From: Thalassovita sp.
GTDB taxonomy: Bacteria; Pseudomonadota; Alphaproteobacteria; Rhodobacterales; Rhodobacteraceae
Direction of reading: 5' to 3'
Length of the DNA: 64,000 nucleotides
Assembly (NCBI RefSeq): GCF_963691685.1
Contig: NZ_OY829290.1
Location: forward strand, 620,001 to 684,000
The notes under the pieces are model-generated. The model worked only from the letters and a program-made list of their open reading frames with translations. It searched no databases and was not told where the DNA came from. How positions within the stretch are numbered: position 1 is the first letter of the stretch; every line of letters starts with the position of its first letter. This document shows, in pieces, positions 15,660 through 24,004 of the stretch. A program made the translations under genes and the position numbers.

Positions 15660-16538
15660 TCAAAGCGACATCAACCACTTCTTGAAAACACGCACCGGCG
15701 GGCGGTCTTGATCGCCGGGGCGACACACGAAGTAGAGGCCGCGGTCCAGTGGCACCCGGCTGTCATCGATCCGGGTCAAACGGCCAAGGTGCAGATCCCG
15801 TTCCGCCAGCAGATGCCTGGCCAATGCCACGCCCTGACCGTCAATGGCTGCTTCCAGTAGGACGGCGCTGTCGACGTATTTGATGTTCTGCGATCTGATC
15901 CGATCTGCGCTTAGCCCCACCTGATCGGCCCAACTGTCCCATCCAACGTTGAAGGCATCGTGCAGCAGCGGCAGATCGGCCACAGCCCCAGGGGCTATTG
16001 GCTTTGGAAAGGATTGCACCAGCTTGGGGGCGGCGACGAGGATCAGCGCCTCTTCTTTAATTTGCTCATAATAAAGCCCATCCCAGGGCGGGGTGCCAAA
16101 CCGCAGCGCGACATCAACTTCGCCAGTGTCGAAATCCGCAAAGGCATCATTTGTGTCCAGCAACAGGGAAATGCCCGGGTGGGCTTGCTGAAAACGGCCA
16201 AGCATCGGCACCAGCCATTTCAACGCCAGCGACGTTGATAGGGACACGGTCACGGATTGGCGCTGGCGCTGACGCTTCACCTCCCGCACCCCCAGCTGTA
16301 GCTCTGAAAACGCGCTGCGGGTGGATTGGTGTAACCGCGCCCCGGCTTTGGTGAGTTCGACACCATTGGCACGTCGGTGAAACAGCGACACACCAAGGTG
16401 CAGTTCCAACTGTTTGATCTGCCGGCTGATCGCGCCATGCGTGACATTTAGGACAGCGGCGGCCTTGCTGAGGCTCAGGTGGGTTGCTGTTTCGTCAAAG
16501 GCCTGCAGCGCGCGTAGGTGTCTTAGGTTTTCTGACAT
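15660..16538 (-). CDS. LysR family transcriptional regulator
   Basis: About 292 residues. The N-terminal helix-turn-helix (LRALQAFDETATHLSLSKAA, THGAISRQIKQLELHLGVSLF) is of the GcvA/LysR type, followed by an effector domain with RFGTPPWDGLYYEQIKEEAL. The ATG at 16538 is preferred; upstream in-frame starts would run over the divergent promoter. It faces the SDR and EctC genes across a 118-bp gap containing a T-N11-A box, so it likely controls them. Confidence 0.88.
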   Translation of the reverse strand: MSENLRHLRALQAFDETATHLSLSKAAAVLNVTHGAISRQIKQLELHLGVSLFHRRANGVELTKAGARLHQSTRSAFSELQLGVREVKRQRQRQSVTVSLSTSLALKWLVPMLGRFQQAHPGISLLLDTNDAFADFDTGEVDVALRFGTPPWDGLYYEQIKEEALILVAAPKLVQSFPKPIAPGAVADLPLLHDAFNVGWDSWADQVGLSADRIRSQNIKYVDSAVLLEAAIDGQGVALARHLLAERDLHLGRLTRIDDSRVPLDRGLYFVCRPGDQDRPPVRVFKKWLMSL

Positions 16539-16623
16539 GTGAGAAAAGCTAACAGCTTGCCGCCGTAAAATCGATGGATCTGTTTCATTCCATATACCTA
16601 TTTTCATGGAACTCGAGAAATTC

Positions 16624-16638
16624 TCACACAGTATGTGA
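16624..16638. promoter_or_regulatory. LysR-type T-N11-A box between divergent genes
   Basis: TCACACAGTATGTGA is a 5+5 bp inverted repeat (TCACA / TGTGA) with a T-N11-A frame, 18 bp before the SDR start and 85 bp from the LysR start. This is the classic footprint of a LysR protein. Confidence 0.5.
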
Positions 16639-16656
16639 CATTGGAAAGGAACGAAG

Positions 16657-17406
16657 ATGCCCGAGGTGAAGGTCGCACTGATGACAGGAACGGGACAAGG
16701 CATTGGCCGCGGCTGCGCCATTGAGATGGCCAAGGCGGGCTACAAGGTCTCCTTAATGTCGCCCTCTGACCGCTCGGTTGAACTGGCCGCAGAATTGGGG
16801 GGCATCGGCCGTCAGGGATCCGTGCTGGATGTTGATGATCTGCAGGCCATGGTGGATGAGACCATGGCGACCTACGGTCGGATTGACGCCATCGTCAGCA
16901 ATATGGGGCATGGAGGTTCGGTGCCTGAGGCGATCAAAACGGTTGGGTTTGATGCCGATTTTGACGGGCCGCTGTTAGAGCTGAGCGATGCCCTCTGGCA
17001 CGAGAGCCTGGATTTGTATGTGCTGAATGTAGTCAAAATCGCCCGCATCGTCACACCGATCCTGATTGAACAGGGCGGCGGGGCCTTTGTGAATATCTCC
17101 TCCATGAACACGATTGAGCCGCGCGCGCCCTACCCCATGAGCATGCTGCGCGGGGCGTTGCACAGTTTCTCAAAGCTTTATGGTGATCGTTACGCCCGCC
17201 ATAACATTCGGATGAACAACCTGCTGCCCGGGTTCTGCGAAAACGTGAACCTGTCCGAGCGGGCCTTGCGTGAAATCCCGGCCCAACGGCCCGCAACCTT
17301 TGAGGAAATTGGACAGGCCTGCGTTTTCCTTGCCAGTGAGGGCGCGCGGTATATCAATGGTCAAAACATTTTGTCCGATGGCGGTATGAACCGCGCGGTG
17401 CGATAA
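16657..17406 (+). CDS. SDR family protein with altered active site
   Basis: A 249-residue short-chain dehydrogenase fold. The N-terminal cofactor motif TGTGQGIG is intact, and NISSMN supplies the serine. In the catalytic block the usual Y-x3-K reads YPMSM, so the lysine is methionine. The rest of the fold (ISSMN, LLPGFCENV, YINGQNILSDGG) is normal. It is 15 bp before the EctC gene in the same direction, so both are probably one transcript under the divergent LysR. It may be a reductase with altered chemistry or a non-catalytic member. The codons around the altered residue read cleanly, with no frameshift. Confidence 0.85.
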   Translation: MPEVKVALMTGTGQGIGRGCAIEMAKAGYKVSLMSPSDRSVELAAELGGIGRQGSVLDVDDLQAMVDETMATYGRIDAIVSNMGHGGSVPEAIKTVGFDADFDGPLLELSDALWHESLDLYVLNVVKIARIVTPILIEQGGGAFVNISSMNTIEPRAPYPMSMLRGALHSFSKLYGDRYARHNIRMNNLLPGFCENVNLSERALREIPAQRPATFEEIGQACVFLASEGARYINGQNILSDGGMNRAVR

Positions 17407-17421
17407 GCGAGGGATAAAGCG

Positions 17422-17811
17422 ATGATTGTGAAAGCGTTGGACGAGGTTGTTGGCACTGACCGTGATGTGAGCGGGCCGGGCTGGAACAGCAGGCGGCTGT
17501 TGCTGGCCTCAGATGGGATGGGGTTTTCGCTGACGGATACCATCATCACGAAGGGCGCTGAGCTGGAGCTGGAATACACCCACCACTTTGAGGCCTGCTA
17601 TTGCATCGCGGGGGCGGGGCAGATCAGGGCCTATGACAGTGATCGCTGGCATACACTTGAGCCGTTCACCCTTTATGCGCTTGATCAACATGATCGCCAC
17701 ATCGTGCGCGCCACCAGTGCTGACCTGCGGCTTGTCTGCGTCTTTAACCCGCCGCTCAGCGGGCAGGAGGTGCATCGCGCAGATGGCAGCTACGCGGTGA
17801 GTGAAGGCTGA
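17422..17811 (+). CDS. ectC: Ectoine synthase family protein (orphan EctC)
   Basis: A 129-residue cupin of the ectoine synthase family. MIVKALDEVVGTDRDVSGPG at the start, SRRLLLASDGMGFSLTDTII, HHFEACYCIAGAGQI, and YALDQHDRHIVRATSADLRL are EctC blocks. The iron-ligand positions of known EctC (E57, Y85, H93) are all present at the same numbers. EctC cyclises N-gamma-acetyl-diaminobutyrate to ectoine. No ectA, ectB or ectD is in the window, so it is an orphan. Its partner is the divergent SDR, and its substrate may come from elsewhere or be different. Confidence 0.88.
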   Translation: MIVKALDEVVGTDRDVSGPGWNSRRLLLASDGMGFSLTDTIITKGAELELEYTHHFEACYCIAGAGQIRAYDSDRWHTLEPFTLYALDQHDRHIVRATSADLRLVCVFNPPLSGQEVHRADGSYAVSEG

Positions 17812-17840
17812 CGCTTGGGGGTGTATTGGCGCCTGTGGAG

Positions 17841-18155
17841 TCAGTCGGCGCCGTAGCGGATGGAAAACCCGTCCGCCGCTGCGCTGGGCGTCGCCTCCAC
17901 CGTGGTTTTGCTGGCCTCTACCGGGGTGGATTGCACATCCGTCACCGAGGCCGCGCCGGGGCCTTCCCACAGCTCATCCAGCATCTGATTGACCGCACTG
18001 CGTTCGCCGGCAAAGACCGCGCGGACAGATCCGAAAGGTTCGTTCTGCACATAGCCGTTCAGCGCCAGACGGCGGGCGCGGGATTGGGTCCAGGCGCGAT
18101 AGGCGACGCCTTGGACCTTGCCGGTGATGCGGGCTTCGACGGTGATATGGGGCAT
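17841..18155 (-). CDS. acyP: Acylphosphatase
   Basis: A 104-residue acylphosphatase, a small cytosolic enzyme hydrolysing carboxyl phosphates. GKVQGVAYRAWTQSRARRLA contains the substrate-binding loop and catalytic arginine, and GYVQNEPFGSVRAVFAG carries the catalytic asparagine. A C-terminal extension of about 20 residues follows the usual core. It lies alone between the ectC and ecm regions. Confidence 0.85.
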   Translation of the reverse strand: MPHITVEARITGKVQGVAYRAWTQSRARRLALNGYVQNEPFGSVRAVFAGERSAVNQMLDELWEGPGAASVTDVQSTPVEASKTTVEATPSAAADGFSIRYGAD

Positions 18156-18245
18156 GGCGGGGTCCGGGGTTTTGGGCTGAGCAGGGCTTCAGCCTAACAC
18201 ATCCGCCTGAGTCGCCCCAAAACCTCGCCGCGCAGACCGGGGGCG

Positions 18246-20225
18246 CTATTCGGCCGCCACGGCCTTTGGGTCCACCAGCGCGACAACGTCCCGCATGATG
18301 GCGTTCAGTTCAAAATCCTTGGGCGTGTAGACCTTGGCCACCCCCATTTCCAGCAGGCGCTGGGCATCGGCGTCCGGGATGATACCGCCAACGATCACCG
18401 GGATATGGCTGAGGCCCGCCGCGCGCATCCGCGCCAGCAGATCCTCCACCAATGGCATGTGCGAGCCGGAGAGGATCGACAGCCCCACCACATGGGCCTG
18501 TTTTTCCTGTGCTGCTGCAACCAGCTCCTCTGGTGTCAGGCGGATGCCTTCGTAGTCAATGTCCATGCCGCAGTCGCGGGCGCGGAAGGCGATCTGTTCG
18601 GCCCCGTTGGAATGCCCGTCGAGACCCGGTTTGCCGACAAGGAACTTCAACCGGCGGCCCAGACGGTCACTGACCATATCCACCGCTTCGCGGATGTCTT
18701 CCAGACCTTCGGTTTTGTTGCTCACGGATTTCGACACGCCGGTGGGGCCACGGTATTCGCCGTGCACCTTGCGCATCTGGGCGGCCCATTCGCCGGTGGT
18801 CACCCCAGCCTTGGCCGCGGCGATGGAGGCGGGCATGATGTTTTCCCCCGCTTCCGCTGCGGCGCGCAGGGCGGCAAGTGCTTTGGCCACCGCATCCTGA
18901 TCGCGGTCTGTTTTCCATTCGGTCAGACGGGCGACCTGTTCGGCCTCCACCGCCGGATCTACCACCATGATGCCGCCATCGCCGGTCATCAGCGGGCTGT
19001 CTTCGCCCTGGGTCCATTTGTTGACGCCAACCACAACGGTTTCATTACGCTCAATCCGGTTCAGGCGTTCCGCATTGCTGTCGACAAGGCGCGATTTCAT
19101 ATAGTCGATCGAGGCAACGGCCCCACCCATGCTGTCGAGGTTTGACAGTTCCGCCCGCGCGCCGTCTTTCAGCGCTTCGACCTTGCGGTCCACGGCGGGG
19201 TTGCCGTCAAACAGATCCTCATATTCCAACAGGTCGGTTTCATAGGCCATGATCTGCTGCATCCGTAGCGACCACTGCTGATCCCAGGGGCGCGGCAGGC
19301 CAAGGGCCTCGTTCCAGGCGGGCAGCTGCACGGCGCGGGCGCGGGCCTTTTTCGACAGGGTCACCGCCAGCATCTCAATCAGGATCCGGTAGACGTTGTT
19401 TTCCGGCTGCTGTTCGGTGAGGCCAAGCGAGTTCACCTGAACCCCATAGCGGAAGCGGCGGAACTTCGGGTTTTCAACGCCGTAACGCTGCTGACAGATT
19501 TCATCCCAAAGATCGACGAAAGCGCGCATTTTGCACATCTCGGTCACAAACCGGATGCCCGCGTTCACAAAGAAGCTGATGCGGCCAACCATGGCCGGGA
19601 AATCCTCGGCCGGGACGCGCGGGCGCAATTCGTCCAGCACCGCCTGCGCAGTGGCAAGGGCGAAGGCCAGTTCCTGCTCCGGAGTCGCGCCGGCCTCTTG
19701 CAGGTGGTAGGAACAGACGTTCATCGGGTTCCACTTGGGCACGTTGGAATAGCAGTATTCTGCCACATCCGCGATCATCTTCAGGCTGGGTTTGGGCGGG
19801 CAGATATAGGTGCCCCGGCTGAGGTATTCCTTGATCAGATCGTTTTGCACCGTGCCCTGCAGCTTGCTGGTGTCGGCGCCCTGTTCCTCGGCCACCGCGA
19901 TGTACAGCGACAAGAGCCACGGCGCGGTGGCGTTGATCGTCATCGAGGTGTTCATCTGCTCCAGCGGAATGTCGTCAAACAGGGTCCGCATGTCCCCCAG
20001 GTGGCAGACCGGCACACCCACCTTGCCAACCTCACCGCGGGCCAGAATGTGATCGCTGTCATAGCCCGTCTGGGTTGGCAGGTCGAACGCCACCGAAAGG
20101 CCAGTTTGGCCCTTGGACAGGTTGGAGCGATAAAGCGCGTTGGACGCTTTGGCGGTGGAATGGCCTGCGTAGGTGCGGAACAGCCAGGGGCGGTCTTTTT
20201 GGCGCTCTGGGGCGGTCTCGGTCAT
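18246..20225 (-). CDS. ecm: Ethylmalonyl-CoA mutase
   Basis: About 659 residues with a methylmalonyl-CoA mutase-type catalytic barrel (FRTYAGHSTAKASNALYRSN, SVAFDLPTQTGYDSDH, SYHLQEAGATPEQELAFALA) and a C-terminal B12 domain with the DxHxxG motif in GLDGHSNGAEQIAFRARDCG. Length and sequence match ethylmalonyl-CoA mutase (MeaA type), which converts ethylmalonyl-CoA to methylsuccinyl-CoA in the ethylmalonyl-CoA pathway. The ATG at 20225 follows AGAGGAGAGG. It is divergent from plsB-like and ccr. Confidence 0.93.
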   Translation of the reverse strand: MTETAPERQKDRPWLFRTYAGHSTAKASNALYRSNLSKGQTGLSVAFDLPTQTGYDSDHILARGEVGKVGVPVCHLGDMRTLFDDIPLEQMNTSMTINATAPWLLSLYIAVAEEQGADTSKLQGTVQNDLIKEYLSRGTYICPPKPSLKMIADVAEYCYSNVPKWNPMNVCSYHLQEAGATPEQELAFALATAQAVLDELRPRVPAEDFPAMVGRISFFVNAGIRFVTEMCKMRAFVDLWDEICQQRYGVENPKFRRFRYGVQVNSLGLTEQQPENNVYRILIEMLAVTLSKKARARAVQLPAWNEALGLPRPWDQQWSLRMQQIMAYETDLLEYEDLFDGNPAVDRKVEALKDGARAELSNLDSMGGAVASIDYMKSRLVDSNAERLNRIERNETVVVGVNKWTQGEDSPLMTGDGGIMVVDPAVEAEQVARLTEWKTDRDQDAVAKALAALRAAAEAGENIMPASIAAAKAGVTTGEWAAQMRKVHGEYRGPTGVSKSVSNKTEGLEDIREAVDMVSDRLGRRLKFLVGKPGLDGHSNGAEQIAFRARDCGMDIDYEGIRLTPEELVAAAQEKQAHVVGLSILSGSHMPLVEDLLARMRAAGLSHIPVIVGGIIPDADAQRLLEMGVAKVYTPKDFELNAIMRDVVALVDPKAVAAE

Positions 20226-20392
20226 GGCGGCCTCTCCTCTTACCGGGGAACTGTGAATCGGTTCGGTAACTTTATTTCGCTGCGACAGTGATACGTGGAA
20301 TTTTGCGACCTTGTCAATTTGCCGCGTCGCAGCGTCAGAAAATGCTGCAGTGCGAGATTTACCCCAATCGCGTTTCACGGCATGGTGCCCCC

Positions 20393-21781
20393 ATGACAAG
20401 AAGCGTTGAAATGCCGCTGTGGGCGCTGGTTCTGCTGGTGGGGTTTGCCGCCGTCACCTTTGCCTCACACTTCCTATTCCCCTCGGTCCGTTGGTTTTTC
20501 CGCAAACGGATGGAGCGTCTGGTGGCGCAGTTGAACACCCGGTTGAGCCGGCCAATTGAGCCGTTCAAACTGGCGCGACGCTACGACATGATCGAACGGC
20601 TGATCTATGATCCCGAGGTCAGTCAGGCGGTGTCTGACTACGCTAAGGACCAGAAAATTCCTGAGGCCGTGGCGTTTGAAAAGGCACGCGGCTACGCGCG
20701 TGAAATCGTGCCGGCCTTCAGTGCCTGGACCTATTTCCGCTTTGGCTCGCGCATTGCTGAACTGCTGGGGCGCAGTTTTTACCGGGTGCGGGTGCTGAAC
20801 AAGGATCTGCAGAAGATCGAAGAGATCGACAAAGACGCCACCGTGGTGCTGGTGTCAAACCACCGCTCCAACATGGATTACGTGCTGCTGACCTTCCTGG
20901 CGTCCCGCAATGGAGCGCTGTCCTATGCGGTGGGCGAATGGGCGCGGGGCTGGCCGTTGGGGCCTTTGGTGCGCGCGATGGGGGCCTATTTTATCAGGCG
21001 CCGCGATGGCAATGACCTGTACCGCGTGGTGCTGGCGACTTTTGTGCGGCAGGCGACTCAGGCCGGCGTCAGCCAGGCAGTGTTCCCCGAAGGACGGTTG
21101 AGCCTGGATGCAAAACTGGCGCCGCCGAAGTTGGGTATCTTGAAATATATCTTTGACGCTCATCAGGAGGGCGGGCGCGAAGTGGTCTTTGTGCCGGTGG
21201 CGATGAACTACGACCGTTTGCTGGAAGATCAGGTGCTGATTGCGGCGCAGACCAAGGGCAAAGGTAAGTTCCGCGTCAAGCTGCGCCGCGCCCTGTGGGG
21301 CACGCTGAAGATCTGGTGGCTGGGCCGCCAGGAACGCCGCCGCCGCTATGGGTCAGCCGCAGTGCGCTTTGGTCAGCCGGTGGCGCTGAGCCAGTTCACC
21401 GGTGAGGTTGAGGATCTGGCCGAGGGCCTGATGGCGCAGATTTCGCGCGACATGCCGGTGCTGCCGGTGCCACTGATTGCGCATCTGCTGTTGGAGGATG
21501 GCGGACCGGTCGAGATGACCGCGCTGGAGATCCGTCTGGAGAAAGCGATGAAGCGTTTGCCCGAGGGCAACATCTACCTGCCGCGACGTCGCACAAGCCT
21601 GGCCGTGCAACAATCTATCGCCCTGCTGGAGGGGCGGGGCGTGGTGACCGTCGAGGCCGATAAGGTCACAATTGTTGAGGAAAAGCACGACATTCTGGTG
21701 TTTTACGCGGCCTCCATTGCGCATCTATTTCGCGATCGCAGCGAAGATCCGCCGGATAATGCTGCGACTGCTGGGTCATAA
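20393..21781 (+). CDS. PlsB-like glycerol-3-phosphate / lysophosphatidate acyltransferase
   Basis: About 462 residues with an N-terminal transmembrane helix (LWALVLLVGFAAVTFASHF) and acyltransferase motifs VLVSNHRSNMDYVLL (motif I, N-H-x4-D), FIRRRDGNDLYR, QAVFPEGRLSLDAKL (motif III, F-P-E-G) and VVFVPVAMNYDRLLED. It transfers an acyl group to glycerol-3-phosphate or a lysophospholipid at the membrane. The ATG at 20393 avoids reading into the divergent promoter. It lies between ecm and ccr; any role in the ethylmalonyl-CoA pathway is unknown. Confidence 0.85.
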   Translation: MTRSVEMPLWALVLLVGFAAVTFASHFLFPSVRWFFRKRMERLVAQLNTRLSRPIEPFKLARRYDMIERLIYDPEVSQAVSDYAKDQKIPEAVAFEKARGYAREIVPAFSAWTYFRFGSRIAELLGRSFYRVRVLNKDLQKIEEIDKDATVVLVSNHRSNMDYVLLTFLASRNGALSYAVGEWARGWPLGPLVRAMGAYFIRRRDGNDLYRVVLATFVRQATQAGVSQAVFPEGRLSLDAKLAPPKLGILKYIFDAHQEGGREVVFVPVAMNYDRLLEDQVLIAAQTKGKGKFRVKLRRALWGTLKIWWLGRQERRRRYGSAAVRFGQPVALSQFTGEVEDLAEGLMAQISRDMPVLPVPLIAHLLLEDGGPVEMTALEIRLEKAMKRLPEGNIYLPRRRTSLAVQQSIALLEGRGVVTVEADKVTIVEEKHDILVFYAASIAHLFRDRSEDPPDNAATAGS

Positions 21782-21794
21782 AATTACAAAAAAA

Positions 21795-21822
21795 GCGCAA
21801 ACAGAATTGCTTTGTTTCGCGC
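21795..21822. promoter_or_regulatory. Imperfect inverted repeat upstream of ccr
   Basis: GCGCAAACA (21795-21803) faces TGTTTCGCGC (21813-21822), an imperfect palindrome with one unpaired base, 67 bp before the ccr ATG. It could be an operator for acetyl-CoA assimilation control, but no known consensus is matched. Confidence 0.25.
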
Positions 21823-21888
21823 CCATCTTTATCTCTCGGATCAGACCCGCGATTCTGCGTCGCGGCATGATCACATATGGAGGCTCAG

Positions 21889-23178
21889 ATGGCTCTGGAT
21901 ACCAACACCGGCATTGCGCCCTATGACGCGCCTGAAAAGGAACTCTACGAAGTCGGCGAAATGCCCCCCTTGGGCTATGTCCCGGCAAAGATGTACGCCT
22001 GGGCGATCCGTCGCGATCGGCAGGGTGAACCCAACAAGGCCATGCAGGTCGAAGTCGTAGACACCCCCAAACTGGACAGCCATGAAGTGCTGGTTCTGGT
22101 GATGGCGGCAGGTGTGAACTACAACGGCATCTGGGCCGGTCTGGGCGTGCCGATCAGCATGTTCGACGTGCACAAGCAGCCCTACCACATCGCTGGTTCC
22201 GATGCCTCGGGCATCGTTTGGGCCGTGGGTGACAAGGTTAAGAACTGGAAAGTGGGCGACGAGGTTGTGATCCACTGTAACCAGGACGATGGCGATGATG
22301 AGGAATGCAACGGCGGCGACCCGATGTATTCGCCCAGCCAGCGGATCTGGGGCTATGAGACGCCTGATGGCTCTTTCGCTCAGTTCACCCGGGTGCAGGC
22401 ACAGCAGCTGCTGCCGCGTCCTAAGCATCTGACCTGGGAAGAAAGCGCCTGCTACACGCTGACGCTGGCCACCGCCTACCGGATGCTGTTTGGTCACCAT
22501 CCGCATGAGCTGAAGCCGGGCCAGAACGTTCTGGTATGGGGTGCTTCGGGTGGCCTGGGGTCCTATGCGATCCAGCTGGCAAATGCTGCGGGTGCAAACG
22601 CGATTGGCGTGATCTCGGGCGAGGACAAGCGGGACTTCGTTATGGGGCTGGGCGCCAAAGGCGTGATCAACCGTAAGGACTTTGATTGCTGGGGCCAGCT
22701 GCCCACGGTGAACACGCCGGAATATGAGGCCTGGTTCAAAGAGGCGCGCCGCTTTGGCAAGGCGATCTGGGACATCACCGGCAAAGGCAACAACGTCGAC
22801 ATCGTGTTTGAACACCCCGGCGAAGCCACCTTCCCGGTGTCGAACCTGGTCTGCAAAAAGGGCGGCATGGTTGTAATCTGCGCCGGCACCACCGGGTTCA
22901 ACTGTACCTTTGACGTGCGCTACACTTGGATGCACCAGAAGCGTTTGCAGGGCTCACACTTTGCCCATCTGAAGCAGGCCGCTGCCGCCAACAAGCTGAT
23001 GATTGAGCGCCGCATTGACCCCTATATGTCCGAGGTCTTCCCCTGGGCGGAAATCCCTGAGGCACATATGAAAATGTACCGCAACGAACATAAGCCCGGC
23101 AACATGTCGGTGCTGGTTCAGGCCCCCAAGACCGGGTTGCGTACCCTTGAGGATGTGCTGGCCGCAGGGAAATCCTGA
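21889..23178 (+). CDS. ccr: Crotonyl-CoA carboxylase/reductase
   Basis: About 429 residues, normal length for Ccr. It is an MDR-type reductase with AGVNYNGIWAGLGVPISMFD, the CO2/crotonyl-CoA pocket region YSPSQRIWGYETPDGSFAQF, and NVLVWGASGGLGSYAIQLA for NADPH. FEHPGEATFPVSNLVCKKGG is a further typical block. It carboxylates crotonyl-CoA reductively to ethylmalonyl-CoA, the key step of the pathway. The start ATG at 21889 has GGAGG 5 nt upstream; an ATG at 21877 is in frame but upstream of that site. A terminator follows. Confidence 0.97.
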   Translation: MALDTNTGIAPYDAPEKELYEVGEMPPLGYVPAKMYAWAIRRDRQGEPNKAMQVEVVDTPKLDSHEVLVLVMAAGVNYNGIWAGLGVPISMFDVHKQPYHIAGSDASGIVWAVGDKVKNWKVGDEVVIHCNQDDGDDEECNGGDPMYSPSQRIWGYETPDGSFAQFTRVQAQQLLPRPKHLTWEESACYTLTLATAYRMLFGHHPHELKPGQNVLVWGASGGLGSYAIQLANAAGANAIGVISGEDKRDFVMGLGAKGVINRKDFDCWGQLPTVNTPEYEAWFKEARRFGKAIWDITGKGNNVDIVFEHPGEATFPVSNLVCKKGGMVVICAGTTGFNCTFDVRYTWMHQKRLQGSHFAHLKQAAAANKLMIERRIDPYMSEVFPWAEIPEAHMKMYRNEHKPGNMSVLVQAPKTGLRTLEDVLAAGKS

Positions 23179-23207
23179 TCCACCGATCACCACTCGCGAA
23201 AAGAATG

Positions 23208-23246
23208 ATGCCGTGCCCCTGACCCGGGGCGCGGCATTTCTAATTT
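23208..23246 (+). terminator. Terminator after ccr
   Basis: ATGCCGTGCCCC pairs with GGGGCGCGGCAT (23208-23237) around a 6-nt loop, followed by the weak T-rich TTCTAATTT. Confidence 0.75.
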
Positions 23247-23325
23247 GAGGTATTCCGCCATTCTCCTTTAACGCGAAGATATGTTAACGTGCGCCCGGGC
23301 GTAGGGACCGACAAAAGGGTCCATT

Positions 23326-23502
23326 ATGAAAAACGACTGGATATTGGAGGTCCTGCGCGACCTTAAAGCTTATGCAGATCTCAACGGTTTGGATGTGCTG
23401 GCGCATCAGCTGGAAGCCACGGAACAGGTGGCACTGGCTGAGATCTTGCTGGAGGCAAGTCGCGGCATTGAAACGGGCAGGGCGCGGGCAGGTGGCAGAT
23501 AG
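23326..23502 (+). CDS. Small conserved helical protein
   Basis: A 58-residue acidic-to-neutral helical protein (MKNDWILEVLRDLKAYADLN, then GLDVLAHQLEATEQVALAEI). I recognise similar short hypothetical proteins in Rhodobacteraceae; no function is known. It is below the usual size cut-off, lies between the ccr terminator and a helicase gene, and has no strong ribosome-binding site. Confidence 0.6.
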   Translation: MKNDWILEVLRDLKAYADLNGLDVLAHQLEATEQVALAEILLEASRGIETGRARAGGR

Positions 23503-23563
23503 GCCGTTGATCACCGTTCGGTAGGGTCAGGTTTTGGCAAGGTGAGCTGTCTATCCTGGGCTT

Positions 23564-24004
23564 ATGTTGCGTCTTGCCTTCGTGAAGCCCTGCGCCATTG
23601 TTGCCAGCGCCCAAACGGGCAGGTGTTTCCGCCTTTGGTGGGAGGATCGGGCGATGGTGCCGCAGGCGGCTGTTTCCCTGCAACGTGGATCCGCGGGGTG
23701 GCGCATACTTGGGGATCTGCAGCAAACCGATCTATGTGATCCGGAGGCTGCGGCGGGGCTGGTCCTGGCGGTAGGCCATTTGCATGCGGACCTGACAAAT
23801 GCCACGAAAGTTCAACGACTTGCCGCCATGGGACCACGCACATTGTGCCGGGTGGCGCGCTGCTCGCCAGCGCAAATCCGGCGGAGGTGGCACAGGGCCT
23901 ATGCGCCGTTTGAAACCGGGCTGCAGCCGATGGCCTCTGGCCCTTCGTCACGCCCCGCTATAGGGTCGCGCCATGACTGTTCCCGCGCTGCAATTCTCCG
24001 ATGA
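23564..24004 (+). CDS. Uncertain hypothetical protein
   Basis: An open frame of up to 146 residues that ends 32 bp inside the helicase gene. Internal parts such as WRILGDLQQTDLCDPEAAAG look protein-like, and an internal ATG at 23654 could be the start. No family is recognised and the tail overlap argues against it. The 470-bp gap 23503-23972 otherwise shows nothing clear. Confidence 0.25.
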   Translation: MLRLAFVKPCAIVASAQTGRCFRLWWEDRAMVPQAAVSLQRGSAGWRILGDLQQTDLCDPEAAAGLVLAVGHLHADLTNATKVQRLAAMGPRTLCRVARCSPAQIRRRWHRAYAPFETGLQPMASGPSSRPAIGSRHDCSRAAILR

